Part shown: positions 33,857 through 43,661 of the stretch, piece by piece | Numbering within the stretch: the stretch's first letter is position 1 | Layout: each line of letters starts with the position of its first letter | DNA from: Candidatus Poribacteria bacterium | Lineage (GTDB): Bacteria; Abyssobacteria; SURF-5 | Assembly: GCA_016215705.1 (NCBI GenBank) | Contig: JACRIR010000074.1 | Coordinates: 1-64,000 of the forward strand | Reading direction: 5' to 3' | Length of the DNA stretch: 64,000 bases | Program-made: the position numbers and the translations under genes | Notes under the pieces: model-generated | Seen by the model: only the letters and a program-made list of their open reading frames with translations | What the model was told of the DNA's origin: nothing | Database searches by the model: none

Positions 33857-35629
33857 CTATTCGGCGGATGACAATATCTGCGCTCGCATCGCCAACAGTG
33901 TGGAATCCGAGGGCGCCACCTTCAAACCTTCCTCCACTATTTCCAAAGATTCTGCCTTTCTTCCCTGCGATTCGCACAGAACCGCATAAGTGGCGTATCC
34001 TTGCGTAAAACCCGGGTTTTCGGCAAGCAGCCGTTTCAGTTGATCTTCGCCGAGAGCGGTCTCCCCTTTTGTCAGGAATGCAATCGCCGTATTGTGCCTC
34101 GCCATCGATTCGTAATAAGCCAGATACGAGGCCGGATAGAGGTAGTTGATATTCCGGCTCCGCGTCAGCGTCAGCAGAACAATCGCCGATACAATGAGCG
34201 CGGTGGCGCGAATGTGTCGGCGGCTGGATATGGAGCCCCATATCTTTTGCCCCGCCAGCGCGCTAAACAGAATCAGAATGGGCACGATGGTCAGCCGATA
34301 ACGAGAAAGCACAAAGAAAACGAACACCGAAAGAAAGCTTCCCAACGCCATCAGGTATAACAGCATAAATCTTCTTCTATCTTTCATAGATGCGCACATT
34401 CCCAACAATCCCATTGCCGAAACGAATCCGAACGACGGCAATGGGAGTCTCAGGAGAGCAGAGAATTCCCTGGACACGTGGTAGCTCACATTGTCATTAG
34501 GCTCGAAGCCTATCCAGAAGGCAAGGAATTTTCTGGCCTCCGCAAATAACCATTGAGAGGGATGATCGGATATAGCTTTGGCCAACTCCAGCAATCCCCG
34601 GATGTAACTGCCTTCCGAAGCCGCGAACATCTCTTTTGCAGAAACCCGGGAATGGAAAAAGATACCAGTCGAATCGTACGTGTTCCCGACAAGGAATCCA
34701 TATAGGCCGAGAGAAGCACTGGGATTGGCTCCATATCCGAAGAGCATGCCTCGCGAAAGCCAAAGCGCCATAACCACCACCGCAGATATCAACAAGATGC
34801 CTGCATCAGTCGTTCCTCGTTTGAGAGAATCGTTCTCCGCCAACACCCATAAGAGCAGAAGCGGGAGCACAATGACGTTGTTGGGTCTCGCAACCACGCA
34901 GAGGGCGAGCGTTATTCCGGCAAATATGAGAAGCGCGTACGTGTGCGACTGTTTGTACTTCGCCAGCAAAAGAAGCGCAAGAACGTAGAGAAACACTATG
35001 ACCGTTTCCGGGAGAAGCAGTCCGGAATAGAACACATATGCGCCATAAAAAGCCATAAGAAGTCCGGAGGCAATGGCAAAAGCTTGCGGCATGAAACAAA
35101 GCGCCGCAAGATACAGCAGGACAGCGCTTAAAGAAGAAATGACCGCCTGAGACAATCTCACGGAATGGCGGCTGCCACCGGAAATACTATAAGCAAACGC
35201 AAGGAAATAAGGATAGAAAGCGGATGTTTGCAGGCTGTCCCTCACACTGAAACCAAAATTCCCCTTGAGGAATTCTCTGGCGGTAATGTCATGCTGATAC
35301 ATGTCCTCGGCGGGCAAGAGGACCGAGTAGCCAGGGTCGTTCCGCTCAGCCTGCCAGATGTAAACAACTCTGAGGGCCAACGCTATAACGAACAAGAACA
35401 AAGGGACGCTTAGTGAAGAGAGTCTTATGTTCGCGACCCGGCCTAGAGCATTCTGTTTAGGAACCAATATCATTGGCGTGGGAAAAGATTCCTTCAAGGA
35501 CACCCTCATATGACGGCGGTTAAGCATTGGGCAGCGTTTCTGAATAGCGCTCATTATTTGAACCAAAGCCATAAACGCGCGCACAGCTATTATATCAGCC
35601 CGTTGAAATTTGTCAATTCCATTGGTCAC
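33857..35629 (-). CDS. ArnT/PMT-like glycosyltransferase membrane protein with C-terminal TPRs
   Basis: A protein of up to 590 residues with about ten membrane helices. An early loop contains LLPAEDMYQHDITAREFLKG, the acidic motif region of GT-C enzymes of the ArnT/PMT_2 type. The C-terminal 100 residues form TPR-like helices (KGETALGEDQLKRLLAENPG, EIVEEGLKVAPSDSTLLAMR). It probably transfers a sugar from a polyprenyl carrier. The first 70 codons are hydrophilic and lack a clear ribosome-binding site, so the real start may lie at one of the internal ATGs. It resembles the TMTC-like protein at 5110-7269 in overall plan. Confidence 0.7.
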   Translation of the reverse strand: MTNGIDKFQRADIIAVRAFMALVQIMSAIQKRCPMLNRRHMRVSLKESFPTPMILVPKQNALGRVANIRLSSLSVPLFLFVIALALRVVYIWQAERNDPGYSVLLPAEDMYQHDITAREFLKGNFGFSVRDSLQTSAFYPYFLAFAYSISGGSRHSVRLSQAVISSLSAVLLYLAALCFMPQAFAIASGLLMAFYGAYVFYSGLLLPETVIVFLYVLALLLLAKYKQSHTYALLIFAGITLALCVVARPNNVIVLPLLLLWVLAENDSLKRGTTDAGILLISAVVVMALWLSRGMLFGYGANPSASLGLYGFLVGNTYDSTGIFFHSRVSAKEMFAASEGSYIRGLLELAKAISDHPSQWLFAEARKFLAFWIGFEPNDNVSYHVSREFSALLRLPLPSFGFVSAMGLLGMCASMKDRRRFMLLYLMALGSFLSVFVFFVLSRYRLTIVPILILFSALAGQKIWGSISSRRHIRATALIVSAIVLLTLTRSRNINYLYPASYLAYYESMARHNTAIAFLTKGETALGEDQLKRLLAENPGFTQGYATYAVLCESQGRKAESLEIVEEGLKVAPSDSTLLAMRAQILSSAE

Positions 35630-35688
35630 GTATTATAATCGTGGACGCCGCGGAAAGAGACAAAAGGGAATCGCCCGAAACGCACGCG

Positions 35689-35828
35689 GGTCATAGTTCA
35701 TGGTCTACTGTTCATGGTTGAACAGAAACGAAAAGAGCGGAAATGCGCCGAAAAGGAAGGCCTTCGGTTAAGCAAGTCAAGATGCCAACCATAAACTGTG
35801 AACCAAAGGCCATGAACCATTAACCATG
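35689..35828. repeat. heptamer repeats flanking the 5' end of the dehydrogenase gene
   Basis: GTTCATGGTC at 35695 and ACCATAAACTGTGAACC to ACCATTAACCATGG at 35786-35828 belong to the dispersed heptamer family. Nothing else is recognisable between 35630 and 35852. Confidence 0.5.
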
Positions 35829-35852
35829 GACTACTCTTTGAGGAGATGAAAC

Positions 35853-36911
35853 ATGCAAACGATGAAAGCGATGGTGTTCCGGGGTGTTGGGAGGATCGTG
35901 CTTGAGGATGTCCCACGTCCTGTGATGAGCGAGCCGACCGATGCCATTGTCCGCGTCACCTCGACTGCCATTTGCGGGTCCGACCTGCACATATTGCGAG
36001 GTGACTATGGCGTGGATGAGGGCACGATCATAGGCCACGAGTTCCTTGGTGTTATTGACAAAGTCGGAGAGCACGTAACCGACTTCAAATGGGGCGAAAG
36101 GGTTTTGGTGCATCCCGGTTTCCGGTGCGGCACATGCGAATCGTGCCTCAAGGGAAACCCGTTGGGCTGCCAAAAGGGAGGAGTCTTCGGAAACCCGACG
36201 GCCTTCGGAAGCCTGAACGGAGGCCAAGCGGAATATGTGCGCGTTCCGCTGGCGCAGAAGATCATGCACAGGATTCCCGAGGGCATGACCGATGAGGATG
36301 TGATGCTCGTGACCGATATGCTGCCGACCGGCTATTTCGCCGCTGAGAACGGGGACATTAAGCCTGGCGACACCGTTGCCGTGTTCGGCTGCGGCCCCGT
36401 CGGGCTCTGCGCGCAGATGTGCGCGCAGTTATTCGGTCCATCGAAGGTGTTCGCAGTTGACCTTGTTGAATACCGGCTCAAAATGGCGGAGCGACTCGGC
36501 GCGATACCCGTCGACTCCTCGAAAGTCGATCCAGTTACGCGCATCCACGAGCTTACTGATGGATTGGGGGTAAACGTCGCAATCGAAGCGATAGGCACTC
36601 CCGCGACATTTTATGGTTGTCTCCAGGCGGCCCGGCTCACGAGCAACATCTCGATAGTGGGAATATTCTCGGAACCCGTCGAACTCTTGATGCCCGTTCT
36701 CTGTCTGACAAACAAAAGGATTACAATGGGTCTGCCGCACAAGCTTCCCGAATACATTCCCAAACTGCTCGACCTGATCAAGGCGGGAAGAATAGACGCT
36801 CGCCCGATAATCACCCACATACTCCCGCTCAGCAAGGGAGAATACGCCTACGATATTTTTGACAAGAAACTGGATGGCGCGTTGAAGGTTGTGCTTAAAC
36901 CGGGGGCATGA
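35853..36911 (+). CDS. zinc-dependent medium-chain alcohol dehydrogenase
   Basis: A 352-residue MDR dehydrogenase. Its catalytic zinc site has AICGSDLHILRGDYG and GHEFLG, the structural zinc loop is CGTCESCLKGNPLGC, and the cofactor motif is VFGCGPVGLCA. It resembles the threonine dehydrogenase-like/formaldehyde-type branch. GAGGAG, 8 nt before the ATG, fixes the start, though MKAMVF three codons later is possible. It shares little with the dehydrogenase at 23028-24026 outside the family motifs. It precedes the nucleotide-sugar genes by 400 bp, so membership of that operon is doubtful. Confidence 0.85.
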   Translation: MQTMKAMVFRGVGRIVLEDVPRPVMSEPTDAIVRVTSTAICGSDLHILRGDYGVDEGTIIGHEFLGVIDKVGEHVTDFKWGERVLVHPGFRCGTCESCLKGNPLGCQKGGVFGNPTAFGSLNGGQAEYVRVPLAQKIMHRIPEGMTDEDVMLVTDMLPTGYFAAENGDIKPGDTVAVFGCGPVGLCAQMCAQLFGPSKVFAVDLVEYRLKMAERLGAIPVDSSKVDPVTRIHELTDGLGVNVAIEAIGTPATFYGCLQAARLTSNISIVGIFSEPVELLMPVLCLTNKRITMGLPHKLPEYIPKLLDLIKAGRIDARPIITHILPLSKGEYAYDIFDKKLDGALKVVLKPGA

Positions 36912-36965
36912 CTTCCGACCGGCCCCAGCCGCTTTCTGGTTTTCTTGCGCCATGCCGCACTGCGC

Positions 36966-36985
36966 GGGCGCAATGAATTGCGCCC
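36966..36985. repeat. GGGCGCAAT inverted repeat
   Basis: GGGCGCAAT, GA, ATTGCGCCC: a compensated variant of the GGGCGCGAT hairpin, with the base change matched in both arms. A further copy is at 37048-37065. Confidence 0.6.
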
Positions 36986-37002
36986 CTACAGACGAGAATG
37001 AA

Positions 37003-37043
37003 GAAAATCGGGGACACGATGCGGCATCGTGTCCCCGATTTTC
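37003..37043. terminator. 41-nt near-perfect palindrome (GGGGACAC family)
   Basis: Two perfect 20-bp arms (37003-37022 and 37024-37043) with a single central base. The arm begins GAAAATCGGGGACACGATGC. It is 90 bp downstream of the dehydrogenase gene and may terminate transcription, although the T run after it is short. It is the best-preserved member of its family in this window. Confidence 0.6.
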
Positions 37044-37081
37044 TGAGGCGCGATTCATCGCGCCCAATGTGTGTTGTTTGG

Positions 37082-37203
37082 ATGCGGCCATACCGCACTG
37101 TGCAATCTGTTGGTTGTGTCTTGGTTGGATGTGGCCATACCGCACTGTGCAATCTGTTGGTTGTGTCTTGGTTGATTGCAGCCATGCCGCACTGCACAAT
37201 CTG
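37082..37203. repeat. 47-bp tandem repeat, about 2.6 copies
   Basis: Units start at 37082 and 37129, with a truncated third at about 37175. Each reads ATG(C/T)GGCCATACCGCACTG and on to TTGGTTGTGTCTTGGTTG. The first two differ at a single position, whereas the third is diverged. A single related sequence occurs at 530-566 beside another GGGCGCGAT hairpin. Confidence 0.8.
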
Positions 37204-37315
37204 CGAGCATAGAGAGATTGTTCCCTCCGCCCTTTGCGCTTTTGAGGTTGAGGCGTTTCCTTTTTGACTTTGTTCTCGCGAGATGTTAAGATTTAAATTT
37301 AGTTGAAGGTTGGCA

Positions 37316-38512
37316 ATGTCCCGCCGCGTTTTCGGCCATGCTGGAGAAAAGGTGAAGAAGACGAAAGCGAAACCTGCTGTCGCGCCTGTCCGGATTCCAC
37401 TGACCAAGCCCTACACTTCGGAGGAAGAAGAACGGGCAGTCATTGACGTGCTTCGGTCCGGTTGGTTGATGCAGGGCGAAAAAGTCGCCGAGTTCGAGAG
37501 ACTGATTGCCGACTACGTTGGCGTCAAACATGCCGTCGCCGTCAACTCGGGCACTTCAGCGCTGACGCTCGCGGTCAGGGCGGTGGGTTTGAGAGAAGGC
37601 GACGGTGTGATTGTGCCGTCGCATTCGTTCGTGGCCACGGCGAATTGCGCAGTCCATTGGGGCCTCAAGCCGGCCTTTGTTGACATCGGTCGCCTCACTT
37701 ATAACATGAACCCCTTTCTGGTCAGGCGCGCATTGGATTCCAATACCCGCGCAATAATGGTGGTTCATCAGTTCGGGTTTGCCGCCGACATCTACCCGAT
37801 AGGATCAATCGCGGAGAAGCACAAACTCGCCCTTATAGAGGATGCCGCCTGCTCGCTGGGAACAACTTATAGAAACCGCAAGACCGGCAGCTTCGGGAAC
37901 GCGGCCTGTCTCAGTTTTCATCCGAGGAAAATCATCACGACCGGCGAAGGCGGCATGGTAGTTACAGATGACGATGAAATAGCCAATGAGATTCGCAGTC
38001 TGCGTAATCACGGCATAGCGCCATCGGGAAGAACGAGAAAGTCCCGTTGTGAGGCAGCCGGCTTCAATTATCGTATGACTGACATCCAGGCCGCAATAGG
38101 AATCACCCAGTTCAAGAAGCTCGAGGAAATAATCCGATTGAGGACCCGGCTGGCGGACCGATACACTGAAGAAGTAGCCAGTTGTTTTGTCCTCGACCTG
38201 CCGTTCTGGCCCGACGATTCCGTTCCGAACTATCAGAGTTTTGTTGTGCAGTTTGCCGATGATACCATCAACAGGGAAGTTTTCCTTTCTCACATGATAA
38301 GACACGGAATCGAATGCAAGCCTGGCATCCAGCCAATCCATCTGGAGCCGGCATACGAAAAGGATCATTCGGAAGCAGACCTTCCCGAGACAATTCGCGC
38401 GGCCGAGCGTTCGTTCTTCCTGCCTCTCTATCCTTCCATGACTGACGAGGAACAGGAGTACGTTATAGATAATCTCCACAAGGCGCTCAGTTCAAAAGAT
38501 ATTCGAGACTGA
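37316..38512 (+). CDS. DegT/DnrJ/EryC1/StrS-family PLP aminotransferase
   Basis: A 398-residue sugar aminotransferase. The PLP-binding lysine is in [15 protein letters not shown] (K205) and the ring-pairing aspartate in [10 protein letters not shown] (D176). [17 protein letters not shown] and [19 protein letters not shown] are typical of the family. It installs an amino group on a keto-sugar nucleotide. GAAGG, 7 nt before the ATG at 37316, is preferred to the TTG two codons earlier. It heads the nucleotide-sugar operon and is followed 10 bp later by Gmd, so a GDP-4-keto-6-deoxymannose substrate (perosamine-synthase-like role) is plausible but unproven. Confidence 0.82.
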   Translation: MSRRVFGHAGEKVKKTKAKPAVAPVRIPLTKPYTSEEEERAVIDVLRSGWLMQGEKVAEFERLIADYVGVKHAVAVNSGTSALTLAVRAVGLREGDGVIVPSHSFVATANCAVHWGLKPAFVDIGRLTYNMNPFLVRRALDSNTRAIMVVHQFGFAADIYPIGSIAEKHKLALIEDAACSLGTTYRNRKTGSFGNAACLSFHPRKIITTGEGGMVVTDDDEIANEIRSLRNHGIAPSGRTRKSRCEAAGFNYRMTDIQAAIGITQFKKLEEIIRLRTRLADRYTEEVASCFVLDLPFWPDDSVPNYQSFVVQFADDTINREVFLSHMIRHGIECKPGIQPIHLEPAYEKDHSEADLPETIRAAERSFFLPLYPSMTDEEQEYVIDNLHKALSSKDIRD

Positions 38513-38522
38513 AGGAGGCATA

Positions 38523-39494
38523 TTGAAAGCGCTAATCACTGGTATAACGGGACAAGACGGGTCATATCTCGCAGATTTCCTGCTGGATAAGGGCTGCGAA
38601 GTTTTCGGCATGGTGCGCCGATCGAGCACGGAAAACTTCGAGCGGATAAATCACCTCCGCGACAGGATAACACTCGTGCAGGCCGATCTCATGGACCAGG
38701 TTTCAATGATCAAGGTCATTGACGAAATCCGGCCGGCCGAGGTTTACAACCTGGCGGCGATGTCGTTCGTGCCCACCTCGTGGGATCAGCCCGTGCTCAC
38801 CGGCGAGGTGACCGCCCTAGGCGCGACGCGCGTGCTCGAGGCCATAAAGGTTGTCGATCCCAAAATCAAGTTCTATCAGGCTTCGAGCAGCGAGATGTTC
38901 GGGAAAGTGGTTGAAGTCCCACAAACCGAGAAGACCCCATTCTACCCTCGCAGTCCGTACGGCGTCGCGAAGGTGTATGCCCACTGGATTACCGTGAACT
39001 ATCGTGAGAGCTACAACATGTTCGCGGTCTCGGGTATTCTGTTCAATCACGAATCGCCGAGGCGCGGGCTCGAGTTTGTGACCCGAAAGGTTACGTACGG
39101 GGCGGCGAAAATAAAGCTGGGGCTCGCCTCGGAACTGAGAATGGGCAACCTGGACGCCAGCCGGGATTGGGGCTATGCCAAGGATTATGTGCAAGCGATG
39201 TGGCTCATGCTTCAGCAGGAAAAACCGCTTGATTACGTTATAAGCTCGGAGCGCACGCATACGGTGCGCCAACTTGTCGAGGCAGCCTTCTCGTGCCTTG
39301 ACCTTGACTGGAAAAAGCACATAAAGATTGACCGCCGCCTTGTTCGGCCGGCCGAAGTCGATCAACTCCTCGGGAACTCGGCAAAAGCGCACAAGGAGCT
39401 GGGCTGGTATCCCACAACGTCGTTTGAGGAGCTTGTTCGAATCATGGTTGACGCGGATATGAAGCTTTTGAAGAAACAGAACAATATCGCATGA
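38523..39494 (+). CDS. gmd: GDP-mannose 4,6-dehydratase
   Basis: A 323-residue extended short-chain dehydrogenase. The NADP motif is GITGQDGSY and the catalytic region is SSSEMFGKV with YGVAK (Y146, K150). [16 protein letters not shown] and [16 protein letters not shown] are hallmarks of GDP-mannose 4,6-dehydratases. It makes GDP-4-keto-6-deoxy-D-mannose. The start is a TTG, supported by AAGGAGG 4 nt upstream. No fucose synthase (Fcl) gene follows, so with the upstream aminotransferase the product may be an aminosugar such as perosamine. The stop overlaps the next gene by 4 bp. Confidence 0.92.
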   Translation: MKALITGITGQDGSYLADFLLDKGCEVFGMVRRSSTENFERINHLRDRITLVQADLMDQVSMIKVIDEIRPAEVYNLAAMSFVPTSWDQPVLTGEVTALGATRVLEAIKVVDPKIKFYQASSSEMFGKVVEVPQTEKTPFYPRSPYGVAKVYAHWITVNYRESYNMFAVSGILFNHESPRRGLEFVTRKVTYGAAKIKLGLASELRMGNLDASRDWGYAKDYVQAMWLMLQQEKPLDYVISSERTHTVRQLVEAAFSCLDLDWKKHIKIDRRLVRPAEVDQLLGNSAKAHKELGWYPTTSFEELVRIMVDADMKLLKKQNNIA

Positions 39495-40105
39495 GGAAAC
39501 CAAAGGGCAAATACTTCGTTCACGAGACCGCGATTGTCGATGAGCCCGCCGCCATAGGCGAAGGCACAAGAATATGGCATTTCTCGCACGTCATGCCCGG
39601 CGCGCGAATCGGCGACAAATGCAATATCGGCCAGAACGTCTATATCGGCTCGGGAGTCGAAATAGGCAATAATGTGAAAATCCAGAACAATGTCTCGGTT
39701 TACGAGGGCGTAGCAATAGAGGACAACGTATTCTGCGGGCCATCGTGCGTCTTCACAAACGTTATCAGGCCGCGGTCGGCGTTCCCGCGAAAGGACCGGA
39801 AGTTCGACGCGACGGTCATCAAGCAAGGCGCGACAATAGGCGCAAACGCCACCATTGTATGTGGGATAACCGTTGGAGAGAATTCCTTCGTCGGCGCGGG
39901 CTCGGTTGTAACAAAGGACGTCCCGGCCAACGCGCTTTTTTTCGGGAATCCGGCAAGACACCGTGGCTGGATGTGCGAATGCGGCGAGAAACTCGGGCAG
40001 CGAACTGGCCGCTCGAAAATCCTGACCTGCCCCACATGCGGAAGAAAATACCGCAAGAGCAGAAGCGATATCAGACTACTTCCCCCTTTAGCGAAGGGGA
40101 AGTGA
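39491..40105 (+). CDS. wbpD: WbpD/WlbB-like sugar N-acetyltransferase with zinc-ribbon tail
   Basis: A 204-residue left-handed beta-helix acyltransferase. Hexapeptide repeats run from residue 15 to 150 ([40 protein letters not shown]), with [21 protein letters not shown] and [10 protein letters not shown] as in UDP-2-acetamido-3-amino-2,3-dideoxyglucuronate N-acetyltransferases. The C-terminus adds CECG and CPTCG, a small zinc-ribbon-like extension often seen in this group. Its partners for the same pathway (WbpA, WbpB and WbpE types) lie downstream at 41249-45009. It overlaps gmd by 4 bp. Confidence 0.82.
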   Translation: MRKPKGKYFVHETAIVDEPAAIGEGTRIWHFSHVMPGARIGDKCNIGQNVYIGSGVEIGNNVKIQNNVSVYEGVAIEDNVFCGPSCVFTNVIRPRSAFPRKDRKFDATVIKQGATIGANATIVCGITVGENSFVGAGSVVTKDVPANALFFGNPARHRGWMCECGEKLGQRTGRSKILTCPTCGRKYRKSRSDIRLLPPLAKGK

Positions 40106-40164
40106 GAGATGGAGGGAATTCATCCAATGAATGATTTTTTGAGAGCAAGGGAGAGCCAGACACG

Positions 40165-41202
40165 ATGAGAATACTCGTAACGGGCGGCGCAGGGTTCATA
40201 GGGTCGAACTTCGTTCGCTACATGCTGGACAAGCATGCCCACTGCCGGATCATCAATCTCGACAAACTGACCTATGCAGGGAATCCGGACAATCTGCGCG
40301 ACATTGAGAATGACCCCCGTTACCGGTTCGTCAAAGGCGACATTGCGGATGTGAGCATTGTTGGAAGCCTCATGGCGAACGTCGACATAGTGGTAAATTT
40401 CGCCGCCGAAACGCACGTGGACAGAAGCATTCACGAGCCCGGCGGCTTCATACAGACCGACGTCGTGGGCATTTACGTTATCCTTGAGGAGGCGCGCAAA
40501 CACAAGACAAGGAAGATCGTACTCGTCTCCACCGACGAAGTGTATGGCAGCATCGAAAAGGGCTCGTTCACAGAACAAGACAGGCTCAGCCCGAGCAGCC
40601 CATACTCGGCAAGCAAAGCCGGAGGTGAACTTCTCGCGCTCGCATATTACAGGACCTTCGGACTACCTGTGTGCATCACCCGTGGCTCGAACACATACGG
40701 CCCTTACCAATATCCGGAGAAAGTAATCCCGCTCTTTGTCACTAATGCGCTGGACGATATTCCTCTTCCGCTTTACGGTGACGGTCTGAACGTGCGCGAT
40801 TGGCTCCATGCGCTCGATCATTGCAGCGCGATTGACCTTGTTCTCCACGAGGGCGTTCCCGGAGAGGTCTATAACGTGGGCGGAGGCAACGAGCGGACCA
40901 ACATCCAGATTACTCACATGATTCTTGATCTATTGAACAAGCCGAGAACACTGATCAAAGCGGTTCCCGACAGGCTGGGCCATGACCGCCGCTATTCGAT
41001 AGACTGCGCAAAGATCAAGCGATTGGGCTGGCGGCCGGAGCAGACTTTTGAAGAAGGCATGCGGGCAACAGTGGACTGGTATGCGAAGAACGAGTGGTGG
41101 TGGCGAAAACTCAAATCGGGCGAATACCTTGACTACTACAAGAAACAGTATGCCACCGGATTGGAATCCGACAGCGAGCGACAGCAGCGGGAGAACGAAT
41201 AA
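40165..41202 (+). CDS. rfbB: dTDP-glucose 4,6-dehydratase
   Basis: A 345-residue RmlB-type enzyme. It shows GGAGFIGSNF, the active-site VSTDEVYGSI (T123, D124, E125), YSASK (Y147, K151) and TRGSNTYGPYQYPEK followed by PLPLYGDGLNVRDWL. It converts dTDP-glucose to the 4-keto-6-deoxy intermediate of rhamnose or dTDP-aminosugar synthesis. The usual partners RmlA, RmlC and RmlD are not in the window. GGGAGAG precedes the ATG. It lies within the plus-strand nucleotide-sugar run. Confidence 0.9.
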   Translation: MRILVTGGAGFIGSNFVRYMLDKHAHCRIINLDKLTYAGNPDNLRDIENDPRYRFVKGDIADVSIVGSLMANVDIVVNFAAETHVDRSIHEPGGFIQTDVVGIYVILEEARKHKTRKIVLVSTDEVYGSIEKGSFTEQDRLSPSSPYSASKAGGELLALAYYRTFGLPVCITRGSNTYGPYQYPEKVIPLFVTNALDDIPLPLYGDGLNVRDWLHALDHCSAIDLVLHEGVPGEVYNVGGGNERTNIQITHMILDLLNKPRTLIKAVPDRLGHDRRYSIDCAKIKRLGWRPEQTFEEGMRATVDWYAKNEWWWRKLKSGEYLDYYKKQYATGLESDSERQQRENE

Positions 41203-41248
41203 TCATGAAGAATCCTCCGCATAAGGCTCCGGTCAAGGAGCGACGGCA

Positions 41249-42259
41249 ATGCTGAAGGTCGGAGTTGTCGGGGCCGGCGATTGGGGCAAGAACCTCGTGC
41301 GAATTTTTTCGCAATTGCGAGAAGTGGAGCTTGCGTACTGCTGCGACGCAGACCCGGTCCGGCAGAAGGCGGTTGCTCAGAATCATCCCGGCGTGAAACT
41401 GACGAAGCACTTCGAGGACATAGTGGCCGACCCTTCCGTGCGCGCGCTTATAGTCGCCTCTTCGGCGGTCTCTCATTATCCGATTGCGAAGGCGGCCCTC
41501 GGAGCGGGGAAGCACGTGTACGTGGAAAAGCCGCTTGCGCTCAGTTCTTCACACGCCGATGAGATGGTAGCGCTCGCGCGTGCGAACAACCTGAAGCTGA
41601 TGGTGGGACATTTGCTCCTTTATCATTCCGCCGTGGGCCACATCAAGAGACTTGTTGACTCCGGCGAGTTGGGGGACGTATTCTACGTGTATTCGCAGCG
41701 CGTGAACCTCGGCAGAATCAGGCACGACGAGAACGCGCTTTGGAGCTTCGCGCCGCACGATATCTCGGTGATTCTCCACCTGTTAGGCGAGTTCCCCGTG
41801 AGCGTGAGCGCGCGCGGAGAATCGTACTTGCAGCAGGGGATCGAGGACGTCGTCTTTGTGAACATGAAGTTCCCCAATCGCAAAATGGCGCAGCTTCAGG
41901 TAAGCTGGTTGGACCCCCACAAAGTGCGCAGGATCACGATCGTCGGAAGCAGAAAAATGGTCGTGTTCGATGACGTTGAGAGCACGGAGAAAGTGAAGAT
42001 ATTCGATAAAGGCGTGACCGGCGTGAGTTATGACAGTTACGGCGACTCAATAACCCTACGGTTCGGCGACATAAGCATTCCTCATATACAAATGACGGAG
42101 CCTCTGCGAGCGGAGTGCCAGCACTTCGTCGACTGCATCATGAAAGATACGCGGCCGCTGACCGACGGCGTGGACGGCGCGCGCGTCGTTCGCATACTCG
42201 AAGCCGCGCAGCGCTCGATGAAGCTGGAAGGCGAACCCGTCACGTTGTCCGAATCATAG
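41249..42259 (+). CDS. wbpB: Gfo/Idh/MocA-family oxidoreductase, WbpB-like
   Basis: A 336-residue NAD-dependent sugar oxidoreductase. The N-terminal Rossmann motif is GVVGAGDWGKNLVRIFSQL, then VYVEKPLALSSSHADEM (the EKP motif with the catalytic Lys) and MVGHLLLYHSAVGHIKRL. These resemble WbpB/WlbA, which oxidises UDP-N-acetylglucosaminuronate at C3. Adjacent WbpE-, WbpA- and WbpD-type genes support that role. The gap of 241 bp to the next gene contains a GGAATGATAAG/CCCGCGAAGGCGGG repeat and nothing else evident. Confidence 0.8.
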   Translation: MLKVGVVGAGDWGKNLVRIFSQLREVELAYCCDADPVRQKAVAQNHPGVKLTKHFEDIVADPSVRALIVASSAVSHYPIAKAALGAGKHVYVEKPLALSSSHADEMVALARANNLKLMVGHLLLYHSAVGHIKRLVDSGELGDVFYVYSQRVNLGRIRHDENALWSFAPHDISVILHLLGEFPVSVSARGESYLQQGIEDVVFVNMKFPNRKMAQLQVSWLDPHKVRRITIVGSRKMVVFDDVESTEKVKIFDKGVTGVSYDSYGDSITLRFGDISIPHIQMTEPLRAECQHFVDCIMKDTRPLTDGVDGARVVRILEAAQRSMKLEGEPVTLSES

Positions 42260-42500
42260 GGGATGGAGTAAGCAAGGAGAAGCCAAAGAAAGAGGAAACT
42301 CTGGGATCACGAATGTCACCCCGCGGAACGCGGGACAAGGCGCGAGACGAATTACACGAATGAACACCTTCTTTCTTATCATTCCCGCGAAGGCGGGAAT
42401 CCATTTATGAACAAAGAGTTACACAAATATGTTCTGCAAAATCACGACAAGAGTTCAAGATTCTGCAACTGAATGGTACAGGGAGTAGCACAGGGCAATA

Positions 42501-43661
42501 ATGAAAATACCGGTCCTGGACCTCAAACCCCAGATTGCGGCGCACCGCGCGGAGATAATGGAAGCGCTAGACTCCGTTATCGACGCCACGCACTTCGTTC
42601 TGGGCCCGGAAGTGGCTGAACTCGAAAAGGCGGTCGCTTCCTACACGGGCTCGAAGCACGCGATAGGCGTCGCGTCCGGAAGCGACGCGCTCCTGATTGC
42701 GCTCATGGCCCTGGGAGTGGGCAGCGATGACGCTGTAATTACGACGCCATATACTTTTTTCGCCACCGTGGGCGCAATCTGCCGGCTGGGGGCGCTGCCG
42801 ATTTTCGTGGATATCAGGCCGAGTTCTTTCAACATCGATGTGGACCTGGTTGCGGAACGCCTAAAGAAGGGGTGCGAGCCTGACCCATCGAGCGGGTTGC
42901 TGCGTGACAAGGTATCGGGACGGCTCGTGCGAACGATGATTCCGGTTCATCTCTACGGCCAGTGCGCGGACATGAACGCCATAATGGCGCTTGCGCAGCA
43001 ACATAATATTTCAGTAGTTGAGGATGCAGCGCAGGCGCTGGGGGCGCAGTGCAACGGTATGCGAGCCGGCTCCATAGGCCATATCGGATGCCTGAGTTTC
43101 TATCCGACGAAGAACCTGGGCGGTTTCGGCGACGGCGGGATGATAACGACCTCCGACGACGCTCTTGCCGAAAAATGCCGTATTATTCGGGTTCATGGCA
43201 GCAAGCCCAAGTACTACCACGCCATTGTCGGAATAAACAGCCGCCTCGACGCGATTCAGGCCGCCGTGTTGCGGGTGGGCTTGAAATACCTCGACCAATG
43301 GGCCTCGATGCGGCGTGAACACGCAAGGGCCTACACGGAATCCTTGAAAGAAACTCGCGACATCTCAGTTCCCGTGGCATTGCCGGGACAGCACCACGTG
43401 TTCAACCAGTACGTTATCCGCTCAAACCGCCGCGACGCGCTCCGAAAGTTCCTGACCGACAAAGGAATCGGAACCGAAATATATTATCCGCTTCCGCTCC
43501 ATATGCAGCAATGTTTTGCGCACATCGGCCACAATAAAGGGGATTTCCCGGAGGCAGAGCGGGCCGCCTCCGAATCATTGGCAATCCCCATGTTCCCTTA
43601 CTTAACCATTGAACAAAGGACGACGGTGACGAATGCAATCAAAGAGTTCCAAGAAGGCTAA
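42501..43661 (+). CDS. wbpE: DegT-family aminotransferase, WbpE-like
   Basis: A 386-residue PLP enzyme. K204 lies in SFYPTKNLGGFGDGGM and D175 in VVEDAAQALGAQ; VASGSDALLIALMALGVG and PVHLYGQCADMNA are typical of UDP-3-keto-sugar aminotransferases such as WbpE/WlbC. It would transaminate the 3-keto product of the WbpB-like enzyme using glutamate. It overlaps the WbpA-like gene by 29 bp, so translation is coupled. It differs from the aminotransferase at 37316 in the PLP-lysine context and clearly serves another sugar. Confidence 0.82.
   Translation: MKIPVLDLKPQIAAHRAEIMEALDSVIDATHFVLGPEVAELEKAVASYTGSKHAIGVASGSDALLIALMALGVGSDDAVITTPYTFFATVGAICRLGALPIFVDIRPSSFNIDVDLVAERLKKGCEPDPSSGLLRDKVSGRLVRTMIPVHLYGQCADMNAIMALAQQHNISVVEDAAQALGAQCNGMRAGSIGHIGCLSFYPTKNLGGFGDGGMITTSDDALAEKCRIIRVHGSKPKYYHAIVGINSRLDAIQAAVLRVGLKYLDQWASMRREHARAYTESLKETRDISVPVALPGQHHVFNQYVIRSNRRDALRKFLTDKGIGTEIYYPLPLHMQQCFAHIGHNKGDFPEAERAASESLAIPMFPYLTIEQRTTVTNAIKEFQEG

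Noticed and set aside
37082-37203. Possible CRISPR array
   Set aside because: The 47-bp units are contiguous with no spacers, and no cas genes are nearby.
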